A stretch of 64,000 nucleotides of DNA. Source: Chitinophagaceae bacterium UBA1953 (lineage in GTDB: Bacteria > Bacteroidota > Bacteroidia > Chitinophagales > Chitinophagaceae). The notes beneath the pieces were generated by a model that saw nothing but the letters and a program-made list of their open reading frames with translations, ran no database searches and had not been told where the DNA came from. Of this stretch, positions 44,300-52,941 are shown one piece after another. Position 1 is the stretch's first letter, and each line of letters begins with the position of its first letter. The stretch lies in assembly GCA_002336115.1 (NCBI GenBank), contig DDEN01000063.1, forward strand, positions 103,905 to 167,904, in the 5' to 3' direction. The translations under genes were made by a program, and so were the position numbers.

Positions 44300-44809
44300 A
44301 TGACAAGCCCGGCAGAACAGGATTTTTTACAAACAATAACACAAAACCAGGGGATCATCCGCAAGGTTTGTCATTTGTATGGCCGCAATGAGGGCGATAA
44401 AGATGATTTGTACCAGGAAATCGTTATTCAACTCTGGAAATCCTATAGTTCATTTCGTGGCGAAGCAAAGATGAGCACATGGATGTACCGCATTGCATTA
44501 AACACGGCTATAACAGCCCGTAGAAAAGAAGCAAAAAAAATAGAACTGAGTTTTCCTGAATATATTCCTAAAGACGAGGTTGAATCAGAAGATGAAAAAC
44601 TGAAAGAAGAACGTTTAAGGGAAATGTACAATGCCATTTCAAAACTTACAGAAGTTGAAAAGGCAATTGTTATGCTGTATCTCGAGGATAAAAGTTATGA
44701 AGAAATGGAAGAAATTCTGGGTATCAGCAATGGAACACTTCGTGTAAAAATGAACCGCATCAAAGAAAAATTACGTTCACTTACAAAATCGGCACAGTAT
44801 GGAACTTGA
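44300..44809 (+). CDS. ECF-family RNA polymerase sigma factor
   Basis: 169 residues. Region 2 contains DKDDLYQEIVIQLWKSY and FRGEAKMSTWMYRIALNTA (about 34-75); region 4 is the HTH LTEVEKAIVMLYLEDKSYEEMEEILGISN followed by LRVKMNRIKEKLR (about 118-165). No anti-sigma of the FecR type is adjacent. The next gene, a four-helix membrane protein, overlaps its 3' end by 11 nt and is a candidate anti-sigma by position. Confidence 0.93.
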   Translation: MTSPAEQDFLQTITQNQGIIRKVCHLYGRNEGDKDDLYQEIVIQLWKSYSSFRGEAKMSTWMYRIALNTAITARRKEAKKIELSFPEYIPKDEVESEDEKLKEERLREMYNAISKLTEVEKAIVMLYLEDKSYEEMEEILGISNGTLRVKMNRIKEKLRSLTKSAQYGT

Positions 44810-45431
44810 TCAGTTAAAAGAAATGTGGAACAGTGCAGATAAGCAACAGGCTGCCAGTTCATCTGAAGCACTGCAGGCCATGCTAAGGAAAAAATCGCAT
44901 AGCCCTATTGCAAAAATCAGGCGCAACCTGTTAGTTGAACTTTGGGCTGTAATAATCCTTTACAGTTTCATCATTGCTTATTATTTCTTAAATTTTAAAG
45001 GAGGGTTGCTTGCCCTGCCTGCACTCCTGTTTGTAATTGGCATTATTTACATTATTTACTACTTAATGAAAAATAAACTGCTGAAACAAATGGAGTGTAA
45101 CACCTGCGAAGTAAAAACCAACCTTAAAATGCAGGTGCAAACACTGGAAAAATATGTGCGCTTTTATTTATTTGCAGGCACTGCAATTTTTCCTTTAACA
45201 ATGATTGTGGCAAGCTGTATTATTCTTTTTTATTCACCACAAAGCCAGCAATATCCTTCAGCGCTGCACTCAAACCAATTTATACTACTGTTTGCGGCAA
45301 TCCTTGTTGCAGCAATAACAGTTTTTACTATTCCAATCTATTTTATTAACAAATGGTATGTACGTAAATTATATGGCCAGCATATTGAACGGTTAAAGTC
45401 AATTGTTGATGAAATGGATGAAGAAGCGTAG
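44799..45431 (+). CDS. Membrane protein overlapping the ECF sigma gene (anti-sigma candidate)
   Basis: 210 residues. A cytoplasmic N-terminus (MELDQLKEMWNSADKQ, about 1-45) is followed by four membrane helices (about 48-68, 70-90, 122-145, 165-190) and a charged C-terminus. A short cytoplasmic helical N-terminus ahead of membrane helices is the layout of membrane anti-sigma factors, though no known anti-sigma signature is visible. ATG lies inside the sigma gene (11-nt overlap), so translation is coupled. Confidence 0.65.
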   Translation: MELDQLKEMWNSADKQQAASSSEALQAMLRKKSHSPIAKIRRNLLVELWAVIILYSFIIAYYFLNFKGGLLALPALLFVIGIIYIIYYLMKNKLLKQMECNTCEVKTNLKMQVQTLEKYVRFYLFAGTAIFPLTMIVASCIILFYSPQSQQYPSALHSNQFILLFAAILVAAITVFTIPIYFINKWYVRKLYGQHIERLKSIVDEMDEEA

Positions 45432-45466
45432 TTTGCATTAAAGTGGCAACCACAAAAAATTATCAC

Positions 45467-46333
45467 ATGAAAAAATTCGTTTTCGCTTCTGTTTTATTAC
45501 TGTCCTCAACATTCAGCTTTTCACAGGAAAAAAAGCAAAGCAGTATGTTGTGGGAAATCAGCGGTAACGGGTTAACACAACCATCCTATGTATTCGGAAC
45601 AGTACATATTATTTGCCGGGAAGATTTTCTGTTCCCTGATTTGCTTCGTGAAAAATTCATCAATGCAAACGAAGTGTTTCTTGAGCTGGATATGGATGAT
45701 CCGAACATGATCATGAAAATGATGAGTTTATTACAATTGCCAAAGGGCCAAACGATTCAAAAGCTTTTCGGCGACAGTGCTTTCAAAAGTTTCGACAGCA
45801 GTTATAAAAAAATCACTGGTTCTTCTGCAAGTATGTTCAACGGTTTTAAACCGTTTATGCTGATGAGCATGCTTACAGAAAAAATGCTAACCTGCAGCAA
45901 TAAGGAGTCGTATGAACAGAATTTTATTACGCTGGCCACGAAATACAAAAAAGACATTAAAGGACTTGAAACAATTGAAGACCAGGTAGCAGTGTTTGAT
46001 TCAATCCCCGATAGCGTTGAAGTTGCCAACCTGAAAGAAATGGTAACAAATTTTAACAAACAAGTAAATGAGTTTAAAAAATTAGTTGCTGTTTACAAAA
46101 CCCAGAATGTTGACTCCCTGTTCAACATTACACAAACCGGCGTAAAAGATATTGAAGCAGAAAGCGAACTGCTTACCAAACGCAACAGCAAATGGATTCC
46201 TGTAATGAAAACAAATATGCAGAAAGCATCCTGTTTCTTTGCAGTTGGCGCAGCACACCTGGGTGGGAATATTGGTGTGCTGGCTTTGTTACGAAAAGAA
46301 GGTTATACGGTTAAACCTGTACAACTGCAATAG
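45467..46333 (+). CDS. Exported TraB/GumN-family protein
   Basis: 288 residues from ATG 45467 (signal peptide MKKFVFASVLLLSS...SFSQ); the upstream GTG 45443 would precede it. TraB motifs: VFGTVHIICRE (about 40-50), VFLELDMDDPNM (about 70) and VGAAHLGGN (about 265-273). TraB proteins are believed to be metal-dependent proteases; GxxH and E residues at these places fit. It follows the anti-sigma candidate by 35 nt in the same operon. Confidence 0.82.
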   Translation: MKKFVFASVLLLSSTFSFSQEKKQSSMLWEISGNGLTQPSYVFGTVHIICREDFLFPDLLREKFINANEVFLELDMDDPNMIMKMMSLLQLPKGQTIQKLFGDSAFKSFDSSYKKITGSSASMFNGFKPFMLMSMLTEKMLTCSNKESYEQNFITLATKYKKDIKGLETIEDQVAVFDSIPDSVEVANLKEMVTNFNKQVNEFKKLVAVYKTQNVDSLFNITQTGVKDIEAESELLTKRNSKWIPVMKTNMQKASCFFAVGAAHLGGNIGVLALLRKEGYTVKPVQLQ

Positions 46334-46357
46334 TTCGTTTAATTAAAATGGTATTCA

Positions 46358-47578
46358 ATGCAACATTACCTCGTTGTTTTATCAAACGCATATAACAAGC
46401 AACAGCTTATTCAGCACTTGCTGGATAAAAAAGCAGCAGGGATGTTTCAGGAAATTAATCAGCTTCATACCGAGTTGTTTTCTTCTTACACATTACAACA
46501 GTTTTTGCATGAAGAACAGATTCATGAATATTCAGGAATAAACGATACCAAACGGCAGCCGCTTCGCTCCATGTCGAGTGGTGAGCAGAAAAAAGTTTTA
46601 CTTAATCATCTTATTTCTTTAAAACCGGATGTGCTGATTCTGGATAATGTATTTGACAATTTAGATATTGCCACACAGCAATTGCTGAAAGATGATTTGA
46701 AAAAAATAGCTGAACATACTTTCATCATTCAACTGCTGCACAGGAAAAGAGATGCCCTGGATTTTATTAAAACAAAAGTTACAGCCACCGCAAAAGGAGA
46801 AATTATTCCATACACCGAAACAAACGAAACGGCTGCTGATCTTTTTTATCAAACCATTCCTGCTCCACTTCACACTTATGATCTTAACAGCGATGAACTC
46901 GTTCGTTTTACCAATGTAAATGTGAGTTATGATGGTCGGCAGATACTGCAAAACATCAACTGGAGTATTCATAGAGGAGAGTTCTGGCAACTGAAGGGGC
47001 CCAATGGTTCGGGCAAAACAACCATGCTCACCATGATTACCGGCGATAATGTAAAAGGCTACGGGCAGGAGTTGTTTTTGTTTGGAAGAAAAAAGGGCAG
47101 TGGCGAATCGGTTTGGGATATAAAAAACAAGGTTGGTTATCTCACTCCATCAATGACTGATTTGTTCAGCACAAGACACACATTGGAACAAATGATTGTT
47201 TCAGGTTATGTTGACCAGATTGGATTGTACAGCATTCCCTCTGATATGCAGCAACGTTCGGCACACGAATGGTTACAGATGCTTCAGCTCGAGCACAAAG
47301 CCAAACAGCCATTCTGCAACCTGTCGCCCGGCGAACAAAGAATGGCGCTTGTTGCAAGAGCAATGGTAAAGCATCCGCCCGTATTAATTCTTGACGAACC
47401 GTTAACAGGTCTTGATGATGAGAATGCTGAAAAAGTAATTGAGCTCATTCATAAAATTGCAGCCGAAAGCTCTTCCGCCATTTTATATGTATCTCATCAA
47501 ACCGAAAAAGGACTGGAGCCGCAGAAAATATTTGAATTAACGAAAACAGAAAATGGTTCAGTTGGAAAGATTGTGTGA
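46358..47578 (+). CDS. Double ABC ATPase; first nucleotide-binding domain lacks Walker A
   Basis: 406 residues, no membrane segment. The N-terminal NBD (about 1-150) keeps a signature LRSMSSGEQKK (about 68-78) and Walker B LKPDVLILDNVFDNLD (about 88-103), but residues before it contain no GxxGxGKST loop. The C-terminal NBD (about 190-405) is complete: LKGPNGSGKTT (about 213-223), LSPGEQRMALVA and VLILDEPLTGLD (about 343). This resembles ModF/PhrA-like proteins. It ends the ECF operon (24 nt after TraB). Confidence 0.8.
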   Translation: MQHYLVVLSNAYNKQQLIQHLLDKKAAGMFQEINQLHTELFSSYTLQQFLHEEQIHEYSGINDTKRQPLRSMSSGEQKKVLLNHLISLKPDVLILDNVFDNLDIATQQLLKDDLKKIAEHTFIIQLLHRKRDALDFIKTKVTATAKGEIIPYTETNETAADLFYQTIPAPLHTYDLNSDELVRFTNVNVSYDGRQILQNINWSIHRGEFWQLKGPNGSGKTTMLTMITGDNVKGYGQELFLFGRKKGSGESVWDIKNKVGYLTPSMTDLFSTRHTLEQMIVSGYVDQIGLYSIPSDMQQRSAHEWLQMLQLEHKAKQPFCNLSPGEQRMALVARAMVKHPPVLILDEPLTGLDDENAEKVIELIHKIAAESSSAILYVSHQTEKGLEPQKIFELTKTENGSVGKIV

Positions 47579-47662
47579 AACTGGATTGGGGCAAATTTTA
47601 AAGAGTCAAATCATTCTCCATGCATCTCTTTAATTGCTCCATTTACTCTGTGTTCATCTCCC

Positions 47663-48394
47663 TCAAAATCTCGTTTCTAAATAATGTGGCATTACTGCTT
47701 TCCATGTGTTCCAGTCGTGCGGCCATTCCTGTCCCCAAATATCAAGTTCGTAGCGAATGTTTTTATCGTACAGAATTTTTGCAAACCTTGCTCCGCTCGA
47801 TGGATCTTCATAAGGACCGCTTCCACTGAAAATATGAATGTGTCTGCTGCGGCGTATCTGTTCAAGAATAGTATAATCGGTGAGGTTGGGCATGTAGTGC
47901 ATAGGGCTGTTGAAATACACCTGCTCATCATAAAATCCTCTTGTATATTCCATTAAATCATACACGCCACTCATGGCAAAAACGCCATTGATGATGTCTG
48001 GTCGTTTTAAAAACAAATTCATACTGTGCAAGGCACCAAATGAAGCTCCGCTTACAATAATTTCCGTTTCGTTGGAGGTTTTGCTTTTTACAAACGGAAT
48101 CACTTCGTTAAAAATATAATTGTTAAAATCGTTATGGCGGATGGCTTTGTGTTCGCCCAGCATGTCATAATTCATCCAGCTTTCTGTATTTAAGCTGTTA
48201 ACCGAAAACACTTTCACTTTTCCCGCATCTATCCACGGGCGAATGGCATCTATCAGTTGAAAACGTTCATACTCTAAATAATCGGCCGCTGCCGTTGGTA
48301 CAAGCAGCAATGCAAACCCATAATGGCCATAAGTAACAACAGGCATTTCTTTGTTAACTGCCGGACTGTACCAGCTTGTAATTTCTCTCTGCAT
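47663..48394 (-). CDS. Putative esterase (alpha/beta hydrolase, esterase D-like)
   Basis: 243 residues, no signal peptide. Nucleophile elbow VSGASFGALHS (GASFG, about 113-117) with likely acid and base further on (Asp in GPYEDP, about 205; His in WPHDWNTW, about 226). Members of this family hydrolyse acyl esters; the N-terminal half is short of the usual strand for typical lipases. Substrate unknown. Stands alone between the ABC gene and the nfu gene. Confidence 0.78.
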   Translation of the reverse strand: MQREITSWYSPAVNKEMPVVTYGHYGFALLLVPTAAADYLEYERFQLIDAIRPWIDAGKVKVFSVNSLNTESWMNYDMLGEHKAIRHNDFNNYIFNEVIPFVKSKTSNETEIIVSGASFGALHSMNLFLKRPDIINGVFAMSGVYDLMEYTRGFYDEQVYFNSPMHYMPNLTDYTILEQIRRSRHIHIFSGSGPYEDPSSGARFAKILYDKNIRYELDIWGQEWPHDWNTWKAVMPHYLETRF

Positions 48395-48608
48395 AATTAA
48401 ATGTGTTAAAAAGGAAAGATAAAAATAAGTACAGCTAATGCTGAAACAGGATTTTAATTATCATTTTTTTAAAAACATTTTCAAACTGGTTTTATTTACG
48501 ACAAAGGGAAATTCTGCCGCAGAAAGAGTCTGATTAAGGTCAAAACGCTGAAATGTTATCTATAAACACCAATTTCTCTTTAATTTTACAGCTTAAAGTT
48601 TTACAATT

Positions 48609-49205
48609 ATGATTCAGACAGGAAATCCCGTTATCAGTATTTATACCGAAATGACCCCCAACCCTGAAACGATGAAGTTTGTAGCTAACAAACTTCTCTA
48701 CCCGGGCAAAAGCATTGATTTTCCTGAAGTAACCGCAGCCGAAGCATCTCCACTTGCACAGGAGTTGTTTGGTTTCCCTTTTGTAAAAGCTGTTTTTATT
48801 GCAAGCAACTTTGTAACACTTACCCGCTCAACTCCCGATACTGACTGGCAGGAGCTGATTCCAACCATCCGCCAGTTTTTGAAAGATTACCTGGAAGAAG
48901 GCAAGATGGTGATTGACGAATCGAAAGTTATTGTTCCTGAAAAGGAAGAATATGTTTTCAGTGGTGATGAAAGCGATGTGGTAAAACGTATTCAGGAAAT
49001 TTTAGACAATTATGTAAAACCAGCAGTTGAAATGGATGGCGGCGCTATTCAGTTCAGAAGTTTTAAAGATGGCAAGGTGAACCTGATGCTTCAGGGAAGC
49101 TGCAGCGGTTGCCCTTCAAGTATGATTACACTCAAAGCCGGTATTGAAGGAATGATGAAGCGCATGATTCCTGAAGTACAGGAAGTAGTGGCTGAGGCAG
49201 AATAA
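48609..49205 (+). CDS. NifU-like FeS scaffold protein (Nfu)
   Basis: 198 residues. N-terminal Nfu domain TEMTPNPETMKFVANKLL (about 14-31), then the C-terminal NifU domain with QGSCSGCPSSMITLK; the CxxC cluster site is C-SG-C (about 170-173). It carries FeS clusters to apoproteins. Followed by a terminator. Confidence 0.94.
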   Translation: MIQTGNPVISIYTEMTPNPETMKFVANKLLYPGKSIDFPEVTAAEASPLAQELFGFPFVKAVFIASNFVTLTRSTPDTDWQELIPTIRQFLKDYLEEGKMVIDESKVIVPEKEEYVFSGDESDVVKRIQEILDNYVKPAVEMDGGAIQFRSFKDGKVNLMLQGSCSGCPSSMITLKAGIEGMMKRMIPEVQEVVAEAE

Positions 49206-49228
49206 TAACTACATTTTATTTCTGATAG

Positions 49229-49258
49229 AAAGCGTTGCATTTTATGCAGCGCTTTTTT
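49229..49258 (+). terminator. Terminator after nfu
   Basis: AAAGCG(T)TGCAT pairs with ATGCA(G)CGCTTT, one G-T pair, then TTTTTT. Confidence 0.8.
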
Positions 49259-49320
49259 ATTAAACTGAATAAATTGCTTTTAGCTATAGCTGAAAAACTG
49301 AACAAGTCTGCTTAAGTTAT

Positions 49321-50010
49321 ATGTGTACGCTCTTAACAAGAAAAGAAATCATACAATCAAAACCAATTATAGGTTCAGAGATTATTAAACTGCAAAAAGC
49401 ATTTTTTGATCATGAAATACTTCAGGATTACATAAATGAAGAGGAGGAAGGTTTATACAGGGAAACGTTTGATTGTATAAGTGATGCAACCGTTGACTAT
49501 AAAGTTCACCATACAATTATTGGGATTAATCATACTGACATCAGAACTTTTACAAGTGTGCTAAGCAATAAGCTAAAAGAACTGTTTCAGATAATTCATG
49601 CAGATGAATTTTATGTTTTATCTCATCTTAAACTTGATTTCTTCGGCAACAGGAAAAACCGGTTTACCCCACTTGTAAAGGCTTATAAAAAGCTTGAAGG
49701 TTTTGCATGCCAATCAACTTACAAAGAAGCCTTTCTTATAAACATAAACGAGCTTGCAGAGTTTACAGCTATTTTATTCTGGCTAACCCGTTGCGATCCA
49801 CAGGCTCCCGAATATATTTTCCTGTTCGCCAAAAATGAAAAGGCGGGTTTATTTATCTGCAAATATGGAAACATTCATTTAACCGAAACCGGGAATCGTC
49901 ATATAACAAATGAAAAACTGATTTCATCGGGCTGGGAAATAATTAAAGGAAATGAATTTGATCGTTTTTCAGATGATGGAATTATTGAAGGCAGGCGAAT
50001 TTCCCTTTGA
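49321..50010 (+). CDS. Protein of unknown function
   Basis: 229 residues, no signal peptide. The first half (about 1-75) is helical and acidic (YINEEEEGLYRETFD). The second half is alpha/beta (FYVLSHLKLDFFG, APEYIFLFAKNEKAG, GNIHLTETGN). No family recognised. The start is ATG 49321; a strong terminator follows its stop. Confidence 0.55.
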   Translation: MCTLLTRKEIIQSKPIIGSEIIKLQKAFFDHEILQDYINEEEEGLYRETFDCISDATVDYKVHHTIIGINHTDIRTFTSVLSNKLKELFQIIHADEFYVLSHLKLDFFGNRKNRFTPLVKAYKKLEGFACQSTYKEAFLININELAEFTAILFWLTRCDPQAPEYIFLFAKNEKAGLFICKYGNIHLTETGNRHITNEKLISSGWEIIKGNEFDRFSDDGIIEGRRISL

Positions 50011-50020
50011 ATATTTTTTA

Positions 50021-50057
50021 AAAAAAGAGAGGCGGGCATAATGCCCGCTCTCTTTTT
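50021..50057. terminator. Bidirectional terminator between convergent genes
   Basis: AAAAAAGAGAGGCGGGCAT pairs with ATGCCCGCTCTCTTTTT with one bulged base, flanked by A and T runs. Confidence 0.85.
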
Positions 50058-50077
50058 AAAAACAGAAAAACCAAAAA

Positions 50078-51169
50078 CTACTGAACAATGATTTTCTGCA
50101 TCAGACCATTATCATGAACCCTTAAAAAATACACACCGCTTCGTAAGCCATTTACCTGTTGTTTCTGCATGTTGGTTACAGCAAATCTGCCGATTGCTTT
50201 CCCATCAATCGTAAGCAACTCAACTATCGTTGTTTTTTCAATACCCTCAATACTGAAATAGAAGTTGCCGTTATTGGGGTTAGGACCGACTATAAGTTTG
50301 TTTATTAATGAAGAGGACGATTCGCTGATTGCTGTTTGCTTAAATGTTGTTCGTGCAATCACACTGTTATCAACTGCAAGTGTTTGTAAATAAAATTCGC
50401 TCATTCCTTCCTGCTCTACAAAATTATTAGTAGCATCTCGATAAGAATAAGAAAGACCGTGCCAATTATTTGCATCAACCAAAGGATTCGATTGCCAGAT
50501 AGCGAGCATATTCTTATTTTGCCCATTTAGTTCAGCATCGAAATAATTTAATCGTAAGGTAGCTCTTAGTGCAACATTGTTTTGAGGAATAATATTGTAA
50601 TATCGTGAAATACTTGAAGACAAATTAGTACCACTCATTACTTCATGTCCCCGTCGGATAGTAACTGTTCCCATATTTGCTGAAGTAGTGATTGTAGCAC
50701 CTAAATTGCCGGGATTAACTGCAGAAGGAGAATTCAGAACCTGCGTTATTTCAACATAACCGCCGGCAGGCCCGATAATTCTGCTTGTTTCCGATTCACC
50801 ATATAAGCTGGCGTTACTGTTTAAAAGAACATTGTTACCATTCAGATCAAGCAGGCCAGAAGTAAAATTTAGAAATGAATTAATATTAATTGAATTATTG
50901 AGTATAAGTTTTGTGCCACCGGTTTTGCTCATTTCAAAAACATTAAAATTATTTGAACCTGTCCCGCTAATAGATGTATTCTCTATACCTATAAACTTAT
51001 AAATACCTCCATTGTCAGTTAAATCACCATCATTCTTTAAACTGATATCATTTAAAACTATTGACACTTTGCCGTTACTTATAAAATTGGTTCTTAACCC
51101 AATAGTAACCTGGGGAAAACTTTTTAATCCAATCAATAATATTACATGTAGAAATAAAAATTTTTTCAT
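50078..51169 (-). CDS. Exported T9SS type A protein
   Basis: 363 residues. Signal peptide 1-20 (SFPQV). A repetitive beta-rich region (about 25-190: SGLLDLNGNNVLLNSNASL, GTVTIRRGHEVMSGTN) as in right-handed beta-helix or adhesin-like proteins, then a strand-rich region (about 195-275) and a T9SS CTD (VGPNPNNGNFYFSIEG ... LRSGVYFLRVHDNG, about 285-363). It lies 25 nt downstream of the frameshifted C1q-like gene on the same strand and may be cotranscribed with it. Confidence 0.82.
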   Translation of the reverse strand: MKKFLFLHVILLIGLKSFPQVTIGLRTNFISNGKVSIVLNDISLKNDGDLTDNGGIYKFIGIENTSISGTGSNNFNVFEMSKTGGTKLILNNSININSFLNFTSGLLDLNGNNVLLNSNASLYGESETSRIIGPAGGYVEITQVLNSPSAVNPGNLGATITTSANMGTVTIRRGHEVMSGTNLSSSISRYYNIIPQNNVALRATLRLNYFDAELNGQNKNMLAIWQSNPLVDANNWHGLSYSYRDATNNFVEQEGMSEFYLQTLAVDNSVIARTTFKQTAISESSSSLINKLIVGPNPNNGNFYFSIEGIEKTTIVELLTIDGKAIGRFAVTNMQKQQVNGLRSGVYFLRVHDNGLMQKIIVQ

Positions 51170-51194
51170 TTTCTAAGAATAAAGTGTTTGTTAA

Positions 51195-52626
51195 TTAATA
51201 GTCTCCTAAAAAGTGTCCTGAAAAGAATGTGCTTGAAGAGTACAGAGGTTCATATATTTTTACATTTTGTCCTGTATTTTGGCAAACCTCAACCCAAACA
51301 TTTGTGCCAGCATCAAACAGGTCTTCTACATTAATAGTAAGTTGAATTCCAGCTAAACCAGCGCTGGAAACGGATGTTTTCGTTCCAAAGGAAGATCCAA
51401 CTACTCTAACAGAATTGCCTTTTTCCGCCATTATTCTTATATAAGAATTACCAGATGGGGCAAAAAACTTTATACTTGCAGAAAAGGAATAAATACCAGC
51501 TACAGAGACCTTGTAAACACTGGTATCTGTTGAATTTAAAATTACAAAGTTATCGCCCAGTAAATTATTAGATATATAGCTTTTGTTTTTAAAAATTAAT
51601 TTAGTCCATTTGTTATTTGCAATTGTAGAATTTGCGCTAAGAATACTATAAGCTTTAAAATATATTTTGTTCCCTGCACCCAAATCAGTGAGTTGTTTCC
51701 ATGAAGCATATCCATATTCATTGCTGGTGAGAACCGCTCCTCCACTGGGATTTCCACCAGTTATTTGTAAACGCCCCTGAACGCTTAAAGCAAGTCCATA
51801 AGGAGCAGAGTTTTCTATTACAGCCGCAGGTTTATCGTAATTATTTATTTTAGCTATCAGAGCTACACCTGAATCAGAATATCCATATATCCCGGTTCCT
51901 CTTTTACTAATTCCACGTACACCAACCCCCCCATTGATTGTTTATTCCTAACACACCAGCAAAAGTTCCACCGGCATCGGTTGAACCTTCAATCCCATTT
52001 CGATTAACACTACTCCCCTTTACACCAATACCATTATTACTATGTCCCCACACACCAGCCTTGTTTTGACTACCATTTGATACCCCTTTGATACCATCTT
52101 CCATATCAGATTGACCCAGAATCCCCTTGCCTATAGGATTATAACCATTAATTGCAGGAGCTGCGCTGTTTGTTTGACCATTTAACGCAGTGCCGTAAAC
52201 AGCATTTGCGTTAATAGCATTACCTAATGGAGAATATGCTGAAATTGCAACATTACCTTCAGCTCTGATTGAAGTGCCTTGTGTATTTACTATCCTAAGA
52301 GCATTAGCAGGTAGAGTTACAGTTTGATCAAAAGGTAAAGTAAATCCTGTGCTCCCGGTTGTAGAAAGATTAACCCAACTACCACCATCAAATGCCCAGA
52401 TTGTCTTTGTATCTGTATCAAATACCAATAAACCTAAGGCAGGGGATGTAATAGCTGTGCGCTGAACTGTTGTCATTCGTGGTATGAGTATCCCTTTAGT
52501 AGTGCTTTTAACATCAAGCAATGAGCTGCCATCGGCATTAGTGCCATCAGTATTAATTGCTACATTTTGAGCCTTGCTTACCAAGGCCAGCAAAAACACA
52601 GAGCATGAGATAAAAAACTTTTTCAT
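51195..52626 (-). pseudogene. Secreted tail-fibre/C1q-like protein gene, frameshifted at a 7-G run
   Basis: Signal peptide MKKFFISCSVFLLALVSKAQ starts at 52626. Residues about 60-240 carry short Gly-rich repeats (IKGVSNGSQNKAGVWG, IGVKGSSVNRNGIEG, AGVLGINNQWG). The frame then stops at TAG 51907, after a run of seven G (minus strand; C7 at 51926-51932). Reading with one G fewer continues GVGVRGISKRGTGIYGYSDSG, and so on without stop to the end at 51195, where a C1q/TNF-like jelly roll (VSVAGIYSFSASIKF, SYIRIMAEKG) closes the protein. So it is one about 477-residue gene broken by one base; the break may be real, phase-variable, or a sequencing error. Confidence 0.8.
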
Positions 52627-52886
52627 AACTGACTTTTTGTTTGGTTTTTTGTTTTTGATTAATAACTCAAAAATGAAAAAGATTTTAAGTGATGTAAATT
52701 TTATGAAGGCTACATGCTCAAAAAACTATTTTACATGTTTATGATTATCATTTAGCTGCTTTAACGGCTATAGAAAGATTTCGAAACAAATGGATTGCTC
52801 TTTAAACTGCTGCTGCGTTTCAATCTCAATCAATTGCATTTCAATTGAGTTTTTGCACAGTCTGATTTATTTTACTGCATATACCC
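52627..52886. other. Intergenic region before the first propeller kinase
   Basis: About 260 AT-rich nt between divergent genes. I see no RNA gene or ORF in it; the operator and promoter described next lie at its right end. Confidence 0.4.
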
Positions 52887-52888
52887 GG

Positions 52889-52925
52889 GTAAAACTTGTA
52901 AAACACGGGTGTTTTACATAGTTTG
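52889..52925 (+). promoter_or_regulatory. Promoter of the first propeller kinase with palindromic operator in the spacer
   Basis: TTG (52896-52898), a 20-nt spacer and TAGTTTG (52919-52925, one base short of TAnnTTTG) form a plausible promoter with a leader of about 12 nt. Between the two lies a perfect inverted repeat GTAAAACAC-GG-GTGTTTTAC (52898-52917), and a third GTAAAAC half-site sits at 52889-52895, in direct repeat with 9-bp period. A regulator bound here would act on the promoter directly. A LytTR regulator from the adjacent gene is an obvious candidate. Confidence 0.6.
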
Positions 52926-52941
52926 GGGGCAAGCATTAAAA

